NCBI GenBank assembly: GCA_036522615.1
Contig: DATDFN010000070.1
Location: 1-19,148, forward strand
DNA: 19,148 bases
Reading direction: 5' to 3'
DNA from: JAJPJQ01 sp036522615
GTDB lineage: Bacteria; Desulfobacterota; Binatia; UBA9968
Of this stretch, positions 1-8,413 are shown one piece after another. The position numbers and the translations under genes are program-made. A model generated the notes under the pieces. That model did not search any database and was not told the DNA's origin. It was given only the letters and a program-made list of their open reading frames with translations. Within the stretch, counting starts at the first letter, position 1; every line of letters starts with the position of its first letter.

Positions 1-37
1 CATCCCGCCGGCGGCGAAGGCTGATTTCCGGGCGCGG

Positions 38-388
38 CTAATCTTTCGTGTAGCGCACTTCGAACGTGGTGCAGCCGTTCGGCGATTTCCACGGGCCGTG
101 CGGCATTCCGGGCGGGCGGCAGGCGTACTGCCCCGCAGTGAATTCCTGGTTCAGGCGCAGGTCCACGATGCTGCCCTCGACGATGTAGACCTCCTCCCAA
201 AAATCGTGCGTGAGCACGCCGTTGGGCGTCGTGTCGCAGCCCGGATCGAAGCGCAGCATGCGCGAGTAGTTGCCGGTGGTGGGATCGCCGGTGAGGATGC
301 GCTCGTGCAGTCCGGCGCATTTGCTTCCCGGAACGTCGCGCCACGGCTTCGAGTGAGTATCGAAAAATTCCAGCTCTTCCTTGCTCAT
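38..388 (-). CDS. cupin-domain protein (ChrR-like cupin)
   Basis: A 116-residue single-domain cupin. What is seen: a first cupin motif around residues 61-72, with His61 and Glu65/Glu66 followed by a short strand and Gly72, and a second around residues 85-98 with an AGQY turn, a PPG loop and His97. These His and Glu residues are the usual metal ligands. There is no signal peptide, so it is probably cytoplasmic. A GAGGAG Shine-Dalgarno sequence lies 5 nt before the ATG. It is the last visible gene of a minus-strand set (hemerythrin, DUF2848, this gene), 25 nt after the DUF2848 stop. Cupins of this size often act as small-molecule dioxygenases, isomerases or sensors. The substrate cannot be read from sequence. 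The fold is well supported and the function is not. Confidence 0.85.
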   Translation of the reverse strand: MSKEELEFFDTHSKPWRDVPGSKCAGLHERILTGDPTTGNYSRMLRFDPGCDTTPNGVLTHDFWEEVYIVEGSIVDLRLNQEFTAGQYACRPPGMPHGPWKSPNGCTTFEVRYTKD

Positions 389-413
389 CCGCTCTCCTCA
401 AGTCATTGGATCT

Positions 414-1094
414 TCACGACGGCGCGCCCACGCTCCGCACGCGATACGCGCATACGAGCGACCGGCCGGTCTCTTCGTCGTAAAGCTCGGCGGTAAAAAA
501 AGGCTTGTGGGCGAACTTGCCGCCGATCAGCGGGATCGTGCCGGTGTAGATCGCGGCGTTGTCGACTGCGTCACCCAGGCGGCGCCTGAGCATTGCGAGC
601 AAGTCCTCGGGGCGGAGAAGCGCCGCCATGCGGCCCTCTTGATAGCGCACCTCGCGGCCGCTGTCGCCGACCCAGCTGCGCAACACGAGTTTGTCCCAGC
701 GCTCGCGCACATCGGCATAGCGCCACACCTCGGCGGAAACCGGCTTGGGACAGACCTGCTTCGATGCGGGAATATCGATGGTCTCGAGCTTACGGTCGGT
801 GTGATCGCTGCCGATCGCGATCCAGAGATCGCCGCCGTTGACGAGGAGCACGGCCTCCGCCTCGCCGGCGGTATGGTCGCCGACGACTTCGATCTCGCCG
901 TCGGTCGTGAGCCGATCGAGCGTCGTACGGAAGATCGCCGGGATCTCGGACGGCGTCGGAACGCCCTGCCGCTCAAGCTCGCGTATATGGGCGCGCGTCT
1001 CTTCCTGGTTGCGGCCGGTGTAGCCCGCGATGATGACGCGCGCGGGCGAGAAATCGAGCGCGCCGCCTCCCTGTAAGGTGAAGCGCGCCGTCAT
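414..1094 (-). CDS. DUF2848 family protein
   Basis: A 226-residue protein that I recognise as the DUF2848 family. It has the conserved acidic GEAE stretch (residues 77-80), a GSDHTDR motif (95-101) and an SKQVCPKP motif (111-118). Members resemble the fumarylacetoacetate-hydrolase fold and occur in catabolic clusters; the reaction is unknown to me. The length is normal for the family and no signal peptide is visible. Its ATG overlaps the stop of the hemerythrin gene in an ATGA at 1091-1094, so the two are very probably translated in a coupled way. The cupin gene follows 25 nt downstream. With the cupin and the divergent solute-binding protein, it suggests a small-molecule uptake and degradation locus. 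That role is inference. Confidence 0.85.
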   Translation of the reverse strand: MTARFTLQGGGALDFSPARVIIAGYTGRNQEETRAHIRELERQGVPTPSEIPAIFRTTLDRLTTDGEIEVVGDHTAGEAEAVLLVNGGDLWIAIGSDHTDRKLETIDIPASKQVCPKPVSAEVWRYADVRERWDKLVLRSWVGDSGREVRYQEGRMAALLRPEDLLAMLRRRLGDAVDNAAIYTGTIPLIGGKFAHKPFFTAELYDEETGRSLVCAYRVRSVGAPS

Positions 1095-1546
1095 CCGAGG
1101 ATTGCCCCCAGCTCGCTGCCCAGCTTTTCGGCGTCGCTCGCGGCCGCGTGCTTTTCGAAGAGCGGAAAAAGCTCGCGCTCTTCGCGGCGGATGTGGCGCT
1201 CGAGCAGATCGCCGGCGTCGAATAAATGCTTCGCGAGCCCCGTGTCGCCGGCGAGCGGCGCAAGCAACGCGCGCAGCCGCGCGTGGTCGGCCAGCAAATC
1301 GTCGATCAACGCCGACGATTCGGGTATCGAGGCGCGCATGAAGGGAAAAAGTATCTCTTCCTCGGCTTTGAAATGCCGCGTCAGATTTTGATTGAAGAAC
1401 CCGGCGAACTCGGCCGCGCGCTCCTTCAGGCCCGCGGCGCCCATCGGCTTCAAGCGGCCGAGCGCCTGCTTCCGGCAGCGGAGCGCGAGCGCGAGGCCGT
1501 GATGGTGATCGTGCGAGAGCGCGATCAAGCTCGGATGGCGCGCCAT
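1091..1546 (-). CDS. hemerythrin-like (HHE) domain protein
   Basis: A 151-residue all-helical hemerythrin-like protein. The diiron ligand pattern is visible: a His cluster at 14-16, His58-x3-Glu62, His88, and His118-x3-Glu122. These fit the two HHE repeats of the family, which bind oxygen, NO or iron. The frame stays open upstream to 1912, but that extension crosses the divergent gene and looks random, so I place the start at the ATG at 1546 where the family similarity begins. No clear Shine-Dalgarno sequence precedes it. It is the first gene of the minus-strand set and overlaps the DUF2848 gene by 4 nt. Only 64 nt separate it from the divergent binding-protein gene, so the two promoters must be closely packed. 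Role in oxygen or NO sensing or protection is inferred from the family. Confidence 0.85.
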   Translation of the reverse strand: MARHPSLIALSHDHHHGLALALRCRKQALGRLKPMGAAGLKERAAEFAGFFNQNLTRHFKAEEEILFPFMRASIPESSALIDDLLADHARLRALLAPLAGDTGLAKHLFDAGDLLERHIRREERELFPLFEKHAAASDAEKLGSELGAILG

Positions 1547-1610
1547 GCGTCTATGTTTACATCGAATTCCCCGCATGCTACAAGCGATCAGCGGTGCAAG
1601 AAAATCGACG

Positions 1611-2603
1611 ATGAAGATTCGAACCCGCCTCGCCGCCGTAGTCATTCTGCTCGGAGCCGCCGCGCCGCATGCCTGGTCTGCCGAACAACAGACCAAGCTC
1701 TTCGTCGCGCAGGGCGCGATCAGCAACGACGTGACGCCGATGTGGTTCGCCAAGGACCGCGGCATTTTCCGCAAGTACAACCTCGACATCGACAACGTCT
1801 TCATCATCGCCGGGCGCGCGGCGCAAGCGATGCTCGCGGGGCAGGTTCCCGTCGGGCTTATCGGCGCGACGCACGTCACGAACGCGGTGACTGCGGGCGG
1901 CGATTTGACCATGGTCCTCGGGATGAAAAATCGTCTCGATTATCTCTTCGTGGCGCGCCCGACGATCAAAAGCGGCGCGGATCTCAAGGGTAAGAAAGTC
2001 GGCATCGGCACGCCCTCCGGCTCGGCATCACTCGGCACCTACGTCGCGCTCGATTTTCTCGGGCTCGTTCCCAGGCGCGACAACATCACGCTGCTCGGAA
2101 TCGGCGGCAATCCCGAACGGCTGGCCGCGCTGCGCTCGGGAAGCATCGACGCGACCAGTCTTGCGCCCGAGATGGGACCGCAGCTCAAGGAGGAAGGCTA
2201 CCGCATTCTCGTCGACGAAGTGAAAGAGAATATCCCGTTCCAGTCCGCCGGCGTCGTCTTCTCGCGCAAATACATGAAGGCGAATCCGGTAGTGGTCGAA
2301 AATTTCGCGAAAGCGATCGTCGAGAGCGTCGCCGCAATCCACAACCCCGAGAATAAACGCGTTGTCGAGCAGACGATCGCGAAAAATCTCAAGCTTGACA
2401 AGTCCGATCGCGCCGAGAAAGCCTACCTCGATCTCATCGCCGGCCTGCCGCGCAAGCCGTGCCCATCGCTCGAAGGCATCGCGTCCGTGCTGAAGCTCAT
2501 GGCGCAGCACGGCATCAACCCGAAAGCGGCGCAGCTTAAGCCCGAGGATGTGGCGGATATGAGCTTGTGCAACAAGCTCGAAGAAACCGGTTTTATGAAG
2601 TGA
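1611..2603 (+). CDS. ABC transporter substrate-binding protein, NitT/TauT (NMT1/THI5-like) type
   Basis: A 330-residue periplasmic binding protein of the SsuA/TauA/THI5-like group. Residues 1-24 form a signal peptide (Lys/Arg-rich start, hydrophobic core, cleavage after AWSA). Family features follow: a mature N-terminus with an acting-residue segment ending DVTPMWFAKDRGIF, a Gly-rich ligand loop, and the DLKGKKVGIGTPSGS segment near residue 125. I start at the ATG at 1611 because the signal peptide begins there; an ATG 66 nt upstream gives an unlikely leader. No strong ribosome site is visible. There is no permease or ATPase gene in the window, so it is an orphan binding protein. It is divergent from the hemerythrin-DUF2848-cupin set and may supply that pathway's substrate. 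The ligand cannot be read from sequence. Confidence 0.9.
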   Translation: MKIRTRLAAVVILLGAAAPHAWSAEQQTKLFVAQGAISNDVTPMWFAKDRGIFRKYNLDIDNVFIIAGRAAQAMLAGQVPVGLIGATHVTNAVTAGGDLTMVLGMKNRLDYLFVARPTIKSGADLKGKKVGIGTPSGSASLGTYVALDFLGLVPRRDNITLLGIGGNPERLAALRSGSIDATSLAPEMGPQLKEEGYRILVDEVKENIPFQSAGVVFSRKYMKANPVVVENFAKAIVESVAAIHNPENKRVVEQTIAKNLKLDKSDRAEKAYLDLIAGLPRKPCPSLEGIASVLKLMAQHGINPKAAQLKPEDVADMSLCNKLEETGFMK

Positions 2604-2605
2604 CC

Positions 2606-2621
2606 AGCAAGACTGCTTGCT
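2606..2621. terminator. small inverted repeat between convergent genes
   Basis: Arms AGCAAG and CTTGCT form a 6-bp stem with an ACTG loop, 2 nt after the stop of the binding-protein gene and about 30 nt from the stop of the convergent CoA-transferase gene. No T-run follows on either strand, so it is at best a weak or factor-assisted terminator. Confidence 0.3.
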
Positions 2622-2649
2622 TGGCGGTCCGCAGCTCGCTTACCGAAAT

Positions 2650-3825
2650 CTATACAACGCCGCTCGCCTTTAACTCGCCGATGCGCCGGGCATCGTAGCC
2701 GAGGGCGCCGAGAATCTCCTCCGTATGCTCGCCGAGCGTCGGCGGCGGCAGCGTGACGCCGGGCGGCGTCGCGCTCAGGTCGACGCCGCTGCCCACGAGC
2801 TTCATTTTCCCCATGACGGGGTGCTCCGCCTCGACCGGGAATCCGTACGCTTGGACCTGCGGGTCCTTGAAGACTTCGTCCATCGTGTTGAGCGGCGCCG
2901 ACGGCACGTCGTGCTCCTCGAGCTTGCGGAGCCAATCGGCGCGCGCGCCGGTGCGGAAGATCGCCGCGAGCATTTCGCCCAGCGCGTCGTGATTTTTCTG
3001 CCTGCCGTTGCGATCGCGGAAGCGCGGATCTTCCGTCCATTCGGGCTTGCCTACGACGTCGAGGAGCCCGCGCCAGAATTTCTCCGGCGAGGACAAGTGA
3101 ATAACGAACGGCAGCCCTTCGCGGTCGGTGAAGGCGAAGACGCCGGCGGTCGCCACGCGTGTCGCGCGCCGCGGTACGCGGCCGGTTTCGAAGAAGCGCA
3201 CGGCGTTCTCGCTCGTAAAGGAAACGGTCGCGCGCAGCAGCGAGGTTTCGACGCGCTGTCCTTCGCCGGTCTGGAGCCGGTGCACCAGCGCGCTCAGGAT
3301 GCCGTAGCAGGCGTAAATGCCGGTAAGATGGTCGGAGAAGGAGATGCCCATACCCTGCGGCTTCTCTGGATCGGTACACAGACTCAGCAGGCCGCTCATC
3401 GCCTGCCCTACCGTGTCGTAGCCGGGCCGGTCGCGATACGGCCCCGTCTGACCGAAGCCCGAGATCGAGCAATAAACGATTTTTGGATTCAACGCCCTGA
3501 CCGTTTCATAGCCCATGCCGCGCCTCTCGAGCGTGCCGGGCCGGAAGTTTTCGATGACGATATCCGCGCCGGACGTGAGCTTGAGAAAAATCTCCCGCGC
3601 GGCGTCCTTTCGAATGTCGAGTGTCAGGCTTTTCTTGTTGCGGTTGAGGCTGCGGAAATTGGACGAGTAGAGATTGTCGCCCCAGCCCCGGAACGGATCG
3701 CCCTGGCCGGGCTGCTCGAGCTTCACGACGTCCGCGCCCATATCGGCGAGCAGCAGCCCGGCGAACGGCCCCGTCACGTAGCTCGCGATCTCAATCACCC
3801 GTATACCCTGCAGCGCGCCGCCCAT
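2650..3825 (-). CDS. CaiB/BaiF family (class III) CoA-transferase
   Basis: A 391-residue class III CoA-transferase, which moves CoA between carboxylic acids through aspartyl-CoA chemistry in the cytoplasm. The N-terminal GIRVIEIASYVTGPFAG and GADVVKLEQP segments are typical, as are NRNKKSLTLD (61-70), the ENFRPGTLERRG loop (92-103) and the SISGFGQTGP segment (120-129). Asp165, in the SFSDHLTG context, is the expected catalytic aspartate. The C-terminal half (to 391) has the usual PLNTMDEV segment. I start at the ATG at 3825, which has AGAGGAAAGG upstream and fits the family N-terminus; the frame extends further but without similarity. It lies 89 nt after the kinase gene and may be its last operon member. 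The acid substrate is unknown; caiB- or baiF-like activity should not be assumed. Confidence 0.93.
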   Translation of the reverse strand: MGGALQGIRVIEIASYVTGPFAGLLLADMGADVVKLEQPGQGDPFRGWGDNLYSSNFRSLNRNKKSLTLDIRKDAAREIFLKLTSGADIVIENFRPGTLERRGMGYETVRALNPKIVYCSISGFGQTGPYRDRPGYDTVGQAMSGLLSLCTDPEKPQGMGISFSDHLTGIYACYGILSALVHRLQTGEGQRVETSLLRATVSFTSENAVRFFETGRVPRRATRVATAGVFAFTDREGLPFVIHLSSPEKFWRGLLDVVGKPEWTEDPRFRDRNGRQKNHDALGEMLAAIFRTGARADWLRKLEEHDVPSAPLNTMDEVFKDPQVQAYGFPVEAEHPVMGKMKLVGSGVDLSATPPGVTLPPPTLGEHTEEILGALGYDARRIGELKASGVV

Positions 3826-3840
3826 AAAAATGCCTTTCCT

Positions 3841-3900
3841 CTTTCGTGGCGAAAGAAATGCGATTACTGAATTCACCTTCTTTCCCGTAGACGGAAAGAA
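3841..3900 (-). other. leader with competing hairpins before the CoA-transferase gene
   Basis: Two inverted repeats lie in the 89-nt gap between the kinase and CoA-transferase genes. One has 6-bp arms (3841-3846 and 3850-3855) and the other 8-bp arms TTCTTTCC (3878-3885) and GGAAAGAA (3893-3900). On the minus-strand RNA the second hairpin's pyrimidine arm could instead pair with the AGGAAAGG ribosome site just before the start codon. No T-run follows, so terminator function is unlikely. A role in controlling translation is speculation. Confidence 0.3.
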
Positions 3901-3914
3901 AGTCAAGAGGAAAG

Positions 3915-6900
3915 CTAAGCCTGACCGGCGGCGGCGCGACGCGACGGCAGCGCGGCGTCCAGAGAATAGGGCAGCGTGAAGGTAAACGTGGAGCCCGCGC
4001 CCGGCGTGCTCTTCACGCGGATGTCGCCCTTCATCAGGTCCAGATATTTTTTGATGATGCTCAGGCCGAGTCCGACGCCGAAATAGCTGCCCGTGTGCGC
4101 CTCCTCGAGCTGGTGAAATTCGTCGAAGATTTTATCCAGATCGTCGGGCTTGATGCCGATGCCGGTGTCGGCGACGGCGAACTCGACGCGCCGCTCTTGC
4201 GCGAGGTCGCGGACGCGGATCTCGATCGAGCCGCTGGGCGTGAACTTGTACGCGTTGCCGATGAGGTTCTGCAGAATCTCTTCGAGCTTGAGCGCGTCGG
4301 TCGTGAGCGGGGGCAGCTTCGCCGCCACACTCCAGGAGATGGTCACGCGTCCGTTGTGGTTCAGCTGCTCGACATAGCTTTCCAACTGCTCGATGACTTC
4401 GCCGATTTCGAACGTGGACACATCGAGCGACATTTTCTTCGCTTCGATCTTCGTGAGCGTCAGCACGTCGCTGATCAGCTTCAGCAGAATTCGGGAATAA
4501 CGGAGTATCTTGTCGATGGCCAACCTCTGCTTCGCCGAGAGATCGCCGAAAAAGCCGTCTCGGCAGAGGTCGGCGTTGCCGATGATGACATTGAGCGGGG
4601 TTCGCAGCTCATGCGACATCGCCGCGAGGAAGTCGCCCTTGGCCCGGTAGGCCTCTTCCATCTCTGTGTTCGCCTTCTCCAGCTCCAAGGTTTTTTGCTT
4701 GGTCTCGGAATACAGCCGCGCGTTTTCGACGGCCACGCCGATCTGCGCGGCCATCGACGTGATCAGCTGCGTCTCGCCGGGTGTCAGGCGGCGCGCCGCG
4801 CGCCCGTTACAGAGAATCGTCCCGACGGTCTTGAACTTCGCCATGATCGGGAAGATCGCCAGAAACGCGTTGCCGGTATCCCGCGTGTTCCTGCTGCTGC
4901 TCAGCTGCTGATACCGCGGGTCGGTGCGCAGGTCCTCGAAAATCATCGGCTCGCCGCTATCGGCCACCTTGCCGATGATCCCTTCGCCGCGGCGGAACGA
5001 CCGGACCCTCTCATTGCCCTTTCCATCCATTGAGTACGAGGCCTGCAAGTTAAGATTGCCGGTGTGCGGATCGGCAAGATAGATGCGCGTGGAATGAAAG
5101 CGGAAAATATCGTTGAACTTCTCGATGACCTCCTGCAGCACGACAGTGAGGTCGAGCGACTGATTGACGGTCTTGGTGACGTCGTACAGCGCGGAAATCT
5201 CCTTCGCGCCCGCTACGGTCTGCTCGAAGAGCTTCGCGTTTTCGAGCGCGACGCATATCTGGTTGGCCATCGACAGCAGCAGGACGCGGTCCCTGGGCAG
5301 CAGACTGCGCGGCGTGCGGCTCAAAAAATTGATCGTTCCGAGCGCTCGGGTCTTGCTGCGGAGCGGAAAGCTCATGAGCGTCCGGAAGCCGGCTTCCCGC
5401 GCCCGGCCTTTCCTCGTCATCGAATCGTACAGCGGGTCGTTCTGGATGTCGTAAAAAAACGCGGGCTCGCCGCTCGCGGCCACTTTGCCGTCGATGCCTT
5501 CGCCGGCGCGGTAAGAGATGACCTCCGCCGCGAACTCCGGCGTAAGGCCTTCATGAAATTTCAAGCGCAGCCCTTCGGTCTCGGAGTCGAAGAGATAAAC
5601 GCGCGCAGCGTCGAAGCCGGTCAGCTGGAGCACTTTATGGACGACCTCGCGCAGCACAACGTCCGGATCGCGCGATTGGTTCACGGTAGCGGTGACCTCG
5701 TAGAGCGCCGACAGCTCCTTGGCGCGGCTTACGCTCTCCTCGAAGAGACTGGCTTTCTGAATGGCCGCGCCGATCTGGTCCGACATGGAGGTCAAGAGCT
5801 TGAGCTCGTCCTCCGAAAGCTGCCGGGGATTCTTGCACATCGAGATGACGATGCCCACCGTCTCACCCTTGGTCTTGATCGGAAGGATGGCCAAAAACCT
5901 GATACCGGCATGGCGCCTCGCTCCGGTGCGCGTGAGGCGGTCATAACGCGGATCGTTGGCGATATCCTCGAACACAAGCGGCTCGCCGCTTTGCGCGACG
6001 CGGCCGACGACGCCTTCGCCCCGGCGGAAGCCGGTCCCGCGGCCCCAAAACTCCGGGGACGCGCCGGAGGACGCACGCATGCTCACCTGCTCCCCGCCGG
6101 CATCGAACAGAAAGATCGCCGTAGCGTCGAAATGGAACTGCGTGGATATTTTTTGGATCACACGGTCGAGAACGGGTGCCAGCTCTAAAGATTCGTTGAC
6201 GACCGTCGTGACTTCGTAGAGCGCCGATAGATCTTTCGTCCGCTGCTCGACCCTCTGCTCGAGCGTTCCGTAGGAGTTTTCTAGCTCGGCCGCCATTTCG
6301 TTGAACTCGGCCGCGAGCTGCTCGATCTCGTCACCGGTTTTGATGTCGACGCGGTGCTCTAGACCGCCCTGGCGCATGATTTCCACGCCGCGGTGCAATT
6401 CGCGAATCGGCGCAGTGATCTTGTTGCTGACCCAGAGAATCAGCAGAGACCCCACGCCCAGGCCTGCGACAAGAAGCAGGATGGCATAGCGCTGCATCGC
6501 GCCGAGATCGGCAAGCGCACTGTCGACCGGCTCCGTGACGACGACGGCCCAGCGGAGCCCGCGCACCGGGGCGTAGGTCGAGATCACCCGGTGGCCCATG
6601 ATCCCTATTCCTTCTTCGCCCGCTTTCGCGTCGGGTGACGCGGGCCGCTCAACGAATTCCCGCACCTTGAAGTGCTCGCGCAGGTTGGTTCGTCTCAGCA
6701 CCAGAGAGGGGTCGCGGTGGGCAATCAGATTCCCCTGCCCGTCGACAAGAAACGTGTTTCCCGTCTCGGAAAACCTGACGTCGCCGATAATCTGCCACAA
6801 GAAGGTCAGGTTCACTTCGGCCGCGACCACGCCCACGGCGCGGCCGGGTCCCTGTAATATCGGGACCGCCATCGTCACGTAAGGCTCGGCCTTATCGGTC

Positions 6901-7385
6901 GTGTAAACCGGCGATACATAAGCGGCGCCCTGCATGGGTTGGCGGAAGAACAGCTCGGTCGAGCGGTTGGCGAGGTCGCTCGGGAAATAGACCCGACGCT
7001 CGGAGACCTTCACGATCTCGTTTCCCTGCGCATCGAGAATCGTCATACCAGTAAACGCCGGATCGTTTTTCAGCAGCAGCAGCGCGAGCGTGCGCTGGCC
7101 TTCCGTGCCGGGCCCGTAAAGACTCAGCGAAACCGTAAGATCCATGAGCCGCTCCGTTTTGCGGTCCATGATCCCGGCGATGTGATTCGCGACTTTCGAG
7201 GCGACTTCAGTCTGAAGGCGAACCGCCGCGCGCTTGATCTGTCTGCGCGTGTACAGGCCGCCTGCGATCGTGTTGGCGAGGAGGGCGATACCGAGAAACA
7301 GGAGCCCGGTCCAAAGCAGCCGGTGGCGGATGCCGCCGCGCCAGCGAAACCAACCTGCGGCTGTTTTCCAAGGCATGTTCGGCAC
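3915..7385 (-). CDS. membrane sensor histidine kinase (dCache-HAMP-GAFx3-HisKA-HATPase)
   Basis: A 1156-residue two-component sensor kinase. Domains in order: transmembrane helix at about 22-44; periplasmic dCache-type sensor at about 50-290; second helix at about 299-320; HAMP at about 320-372; short coiled coil; three GAF domains at about 395-545, 567-717 and 739-887; coiled coil 890-915; HisKA with phospho-accepting His925 in the MSHELRTPLN H-box; HATPase_c with N-box Asn1044, G1 box DTGIGI (1073-1078) and G2 box GVGLGLS (1103-1109). No receiver domain or response regulator gene is present, so the partner is elsewhere. Each GAF unit is preceded by the same ALY[ED]VT linker, spaced exactly 172 residues apart. 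The first codon is GTG; an ATG 9 nt later is equally possible. The gene starts 8 nt after the stop of a periplasmic binding-protein gene, suggesting that protein delivers the signal to the Cache domain. Confidence 0.95.
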   Translation of the reverse strand: MPNMPWKTAAGWFRWRGGIRHRLLWTGLLFLGIALLANTIAGGLYTRRQIKRAAVRLQTEVASKVANHIAGIMDRKTERLMDLTVSLSLYGPGTEGQRTLALLLLKNDPAFTGMTILDAQGNEIVKVSERRVYFPSDLANRSTELFFRQPMQGAAYVSPVYTTDKAEPYVTMAVPILQGPGRAVGVVAAEVNLTFLWQIIGDVRFSETGNTFLVDGQGNLIAHRDPSLVLRRTNLREHFKVREFVERPASPDAKAGEEGIGIMGHRVISTYAPVRGLRWAVVVTEPVDSALADLGAMQRYAILLLVAGLGVGSLLILWVSNKITAPIRELHRGVEIMRQGGLEHRVDIKTGDEIEQLAAEFNEMAAELENSYGTLEQRVEQRTKDLSALYEVTTVVNESLELAPVLDRVIQKISTQFHFDATAIFLFDAGGEQVSMRASSGASPEFWGRGTGFRRGEGVVGRVAQSGEPLVFEDIANDPRYDRLTRTGARRHAGIRFLAILPIKTKGETVGIVISMCKNPRQLSEDELKLLTSMSDQIGAAIQKASLFEESVSRAKELSALYEVTATVNQSRDPDVVLREVVHKVLQLTGFDAARVYLFDSETEGLRLKFHEGLTPEFAAEVISYRAGEGIDGKVAASGEPAFFYDIQNDPLYDSMTRKGRAREAGFRTLMSFPLRSKTRALGTINFLSRTPRSLLPRDRVLLLSMANQICVALENAKLFEQTVAGAKEISALYDVTKTVNQSLDLTVVLQEVIEKFNDIFRFHSTRIYLADPHTGNLNLQASYSMDGKGNERVRSFRRGEGIIGKVADSGEPMIFEDLRTDPRYQQLSSSRNTRDTGNAFLAIFPIMAKFKTVGTILCNGRAARRLTPGETQLITSMAAQIGVAVENARLYSETKQKTLELEKANTEMEEAYRAKGDFLAAMSHELRTPLNVIIGNADLCRDGFFGDLSAKQRLAIDKILRYSRILLKLISDVLTLTKIEAKKMSLDVSTFEIGEVIEQLESYVEQLNHNGRVTISWSVAAKLPPLTTDALKLEEILQNLIGNAYKFTPSGSIEIRVRDLAQERRVEFAVADTGIGIKPDDLDKIFDEFHQLEEAHTGSYFGVGLGLSIIKKYLDLMKGDIRVKSTPGAGSTFTFTLPYSLDAALPSRRAAAGQA

Positions 7386-7393
7386 GCCCGAAT

Positions 7394-8365
7394 TTACTCA
7401 ATGAGCTCGTCGGCGCGCAAGAGAATTTCTTTGGCGGGCTTAAGCCCGATCGCGTGGGCGATCTTGAGATTGACGGCGAGCTGGAGCTTGTGGGGTAGCT
7501 CGATCGGCAGGTCCGCAGGTTTCGCGCCCCGCAGAATCATGCCGACGAGTTTCGCCCCCTGCCGGCCGAGCGAGTAATAGTCGGAGCTGTAGGCGGCGAG
7601 CATCCCTCTCCGCACTGTCTGAACGTTCGGGCCGATGGAGGGAAGCCGCTCTTTTACCGCTTGGGCTGCGATAAATTCGATCGAGCCTACCAGGGACGCA
7701 TCCGGCGGGACGACAACGGCTTCGCCGGCCCGGCGCGTGATCAGGCCGATATGCTTCTTAACCTCGTCCCGATTGGCGCCGAGAAGCTCGATCTCGGTCA
7801 GGTCGAAATTGAATTTACCGGCCGTAGAGCGAGTGGCGGCGAGATATTCCTCGAAGTTCGTCGACCGGCCGTTGGTCAGAAAGACGATCCGTTTGACCGT
7901 GGGCGCGAGCTCGCGGACGAGCGCAAGGCGCTTTTCGGTTAATTCGAGAGCAGAGCTGGAGATTCCGGTCAGGTTGTTGCCGGAGCTGGAATAACTTTTC
8001 ACGAGCTTCAGAGGATTGCCGGCGCTCAGAAAAACCACGGGGAGATCGGTGCCTACGGTGAGCTTCGCAACCGGTGCCGTCGCGGTGGTCGAGGATGTTA
8101 CGATGAGATCCGGTTTTTGCTGGACGATCTTCTGCGCGAGGATCTTGAGACCATCCATGTCCCCTTTGGCGTTGTAGAGGCTGTAGCGGACGTTTTTACC
8201 CTCGACATAGCCCAATTCCGCCATTTTTCCGCGAAAGCCTTCAAACGCGGGGACGAACTGGTCTTCGCCGACGAGCGCGCAGATATGAAAAATCTTTTGC
8301 GCGTTACAGGGCGCCGCCGCCAGCAGCAAGCCGGCGACGACGGATATGATAAATGCGTTTTTCAT
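7394..8365 (-). CDS. periplasmic substrate-binding protein, ABC_sub_bind (PF04392) family
   Basis: A 323-residue exported binding protein. Residues 1-22 form a signal peptide (MKNAF start, hydrophobic core, cleavage near CNA-Q). The mature part shows the family layout: an FVPAFEGFRGKMAELGYVEGKNV segment typical of PF04392, the segment QQKPDLIVTSSTTAT, and the later AVNLKIAHAIGLKPAKEIL end, which is highly typical. An in-frame ATG 18 nt upstream (8383) is an alternative start; I chose 8365 because it begins a better signal peptide, although neither has a good ribosome site. No permease or ATPase gene is adjacent. Instead the histidine kinase gene starts 8 nt after its stop, so it probably serves as a sensory binding protein or a shared transport component. 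Known PF04392 ligands include aromatic amino acids; the ligand here is unknown. Confidence 0.92.
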   Translation of the reverse strand: MKNAFIISVVAGLLLAAAPCNAQKIFHICALVGEDQFVPAFEGFRGKMAELGYVEGKNVRYSLYNAKGDMDGLKILAQKIVQQKPDLIVTSSTTATAPVAKLTVGTDLPVVFLSAGNPLKLVKSYSSSGNNLTGISSSALELTEKRLALVRELAPTVKRIVFLTNGRSTNFEEYLAATRSTAGKFNFDLTEIELLGANRDEVKKHIGLITRRAGEAVVVPPDASLVGSIEFIAAQAVKERLPSIGPNVQTVRRGMLAAYSSDYYSLGRQGAKLVGMILRGAKPADLPIELPHKLQLAVNLKIAHAIGLKPAKEILLRADELIE

Positions 8366-8413
8366 CGCCCCCGTGTTCGACATCCGACAGCGTCCGCGGC
8401 CGTATAAATCGAA

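Noticed and set aside
1..3. Possible minus-strand start codon of the next gene at the left edge
   Set aside because: Only the three bases CAT are visible. It is well placed 34 nt past the cupin stop, but no coding sequence can be read.
1547..1912. N-terminal extension of the hemerythrin frame
   Set aside because: The added 122 residues match no family and are antisense to the binding-protein gene.
2725..3870. 381-codon plus-strand open frame opposite the CoA-transferase
   Set aside because: It has no recognisable domain and lies fully antisense to a gene with catalytic Asp and family motifs.
4095..6188. Long plus-strand open frames opposite the kinase gene
   Set aside because: They are antisense to a well-supported kinase with clear motifs. 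Their translations are rich in Arg, Ala, Asp and Leu with no recognisable domain, as expected of GC-rich shadow frames.
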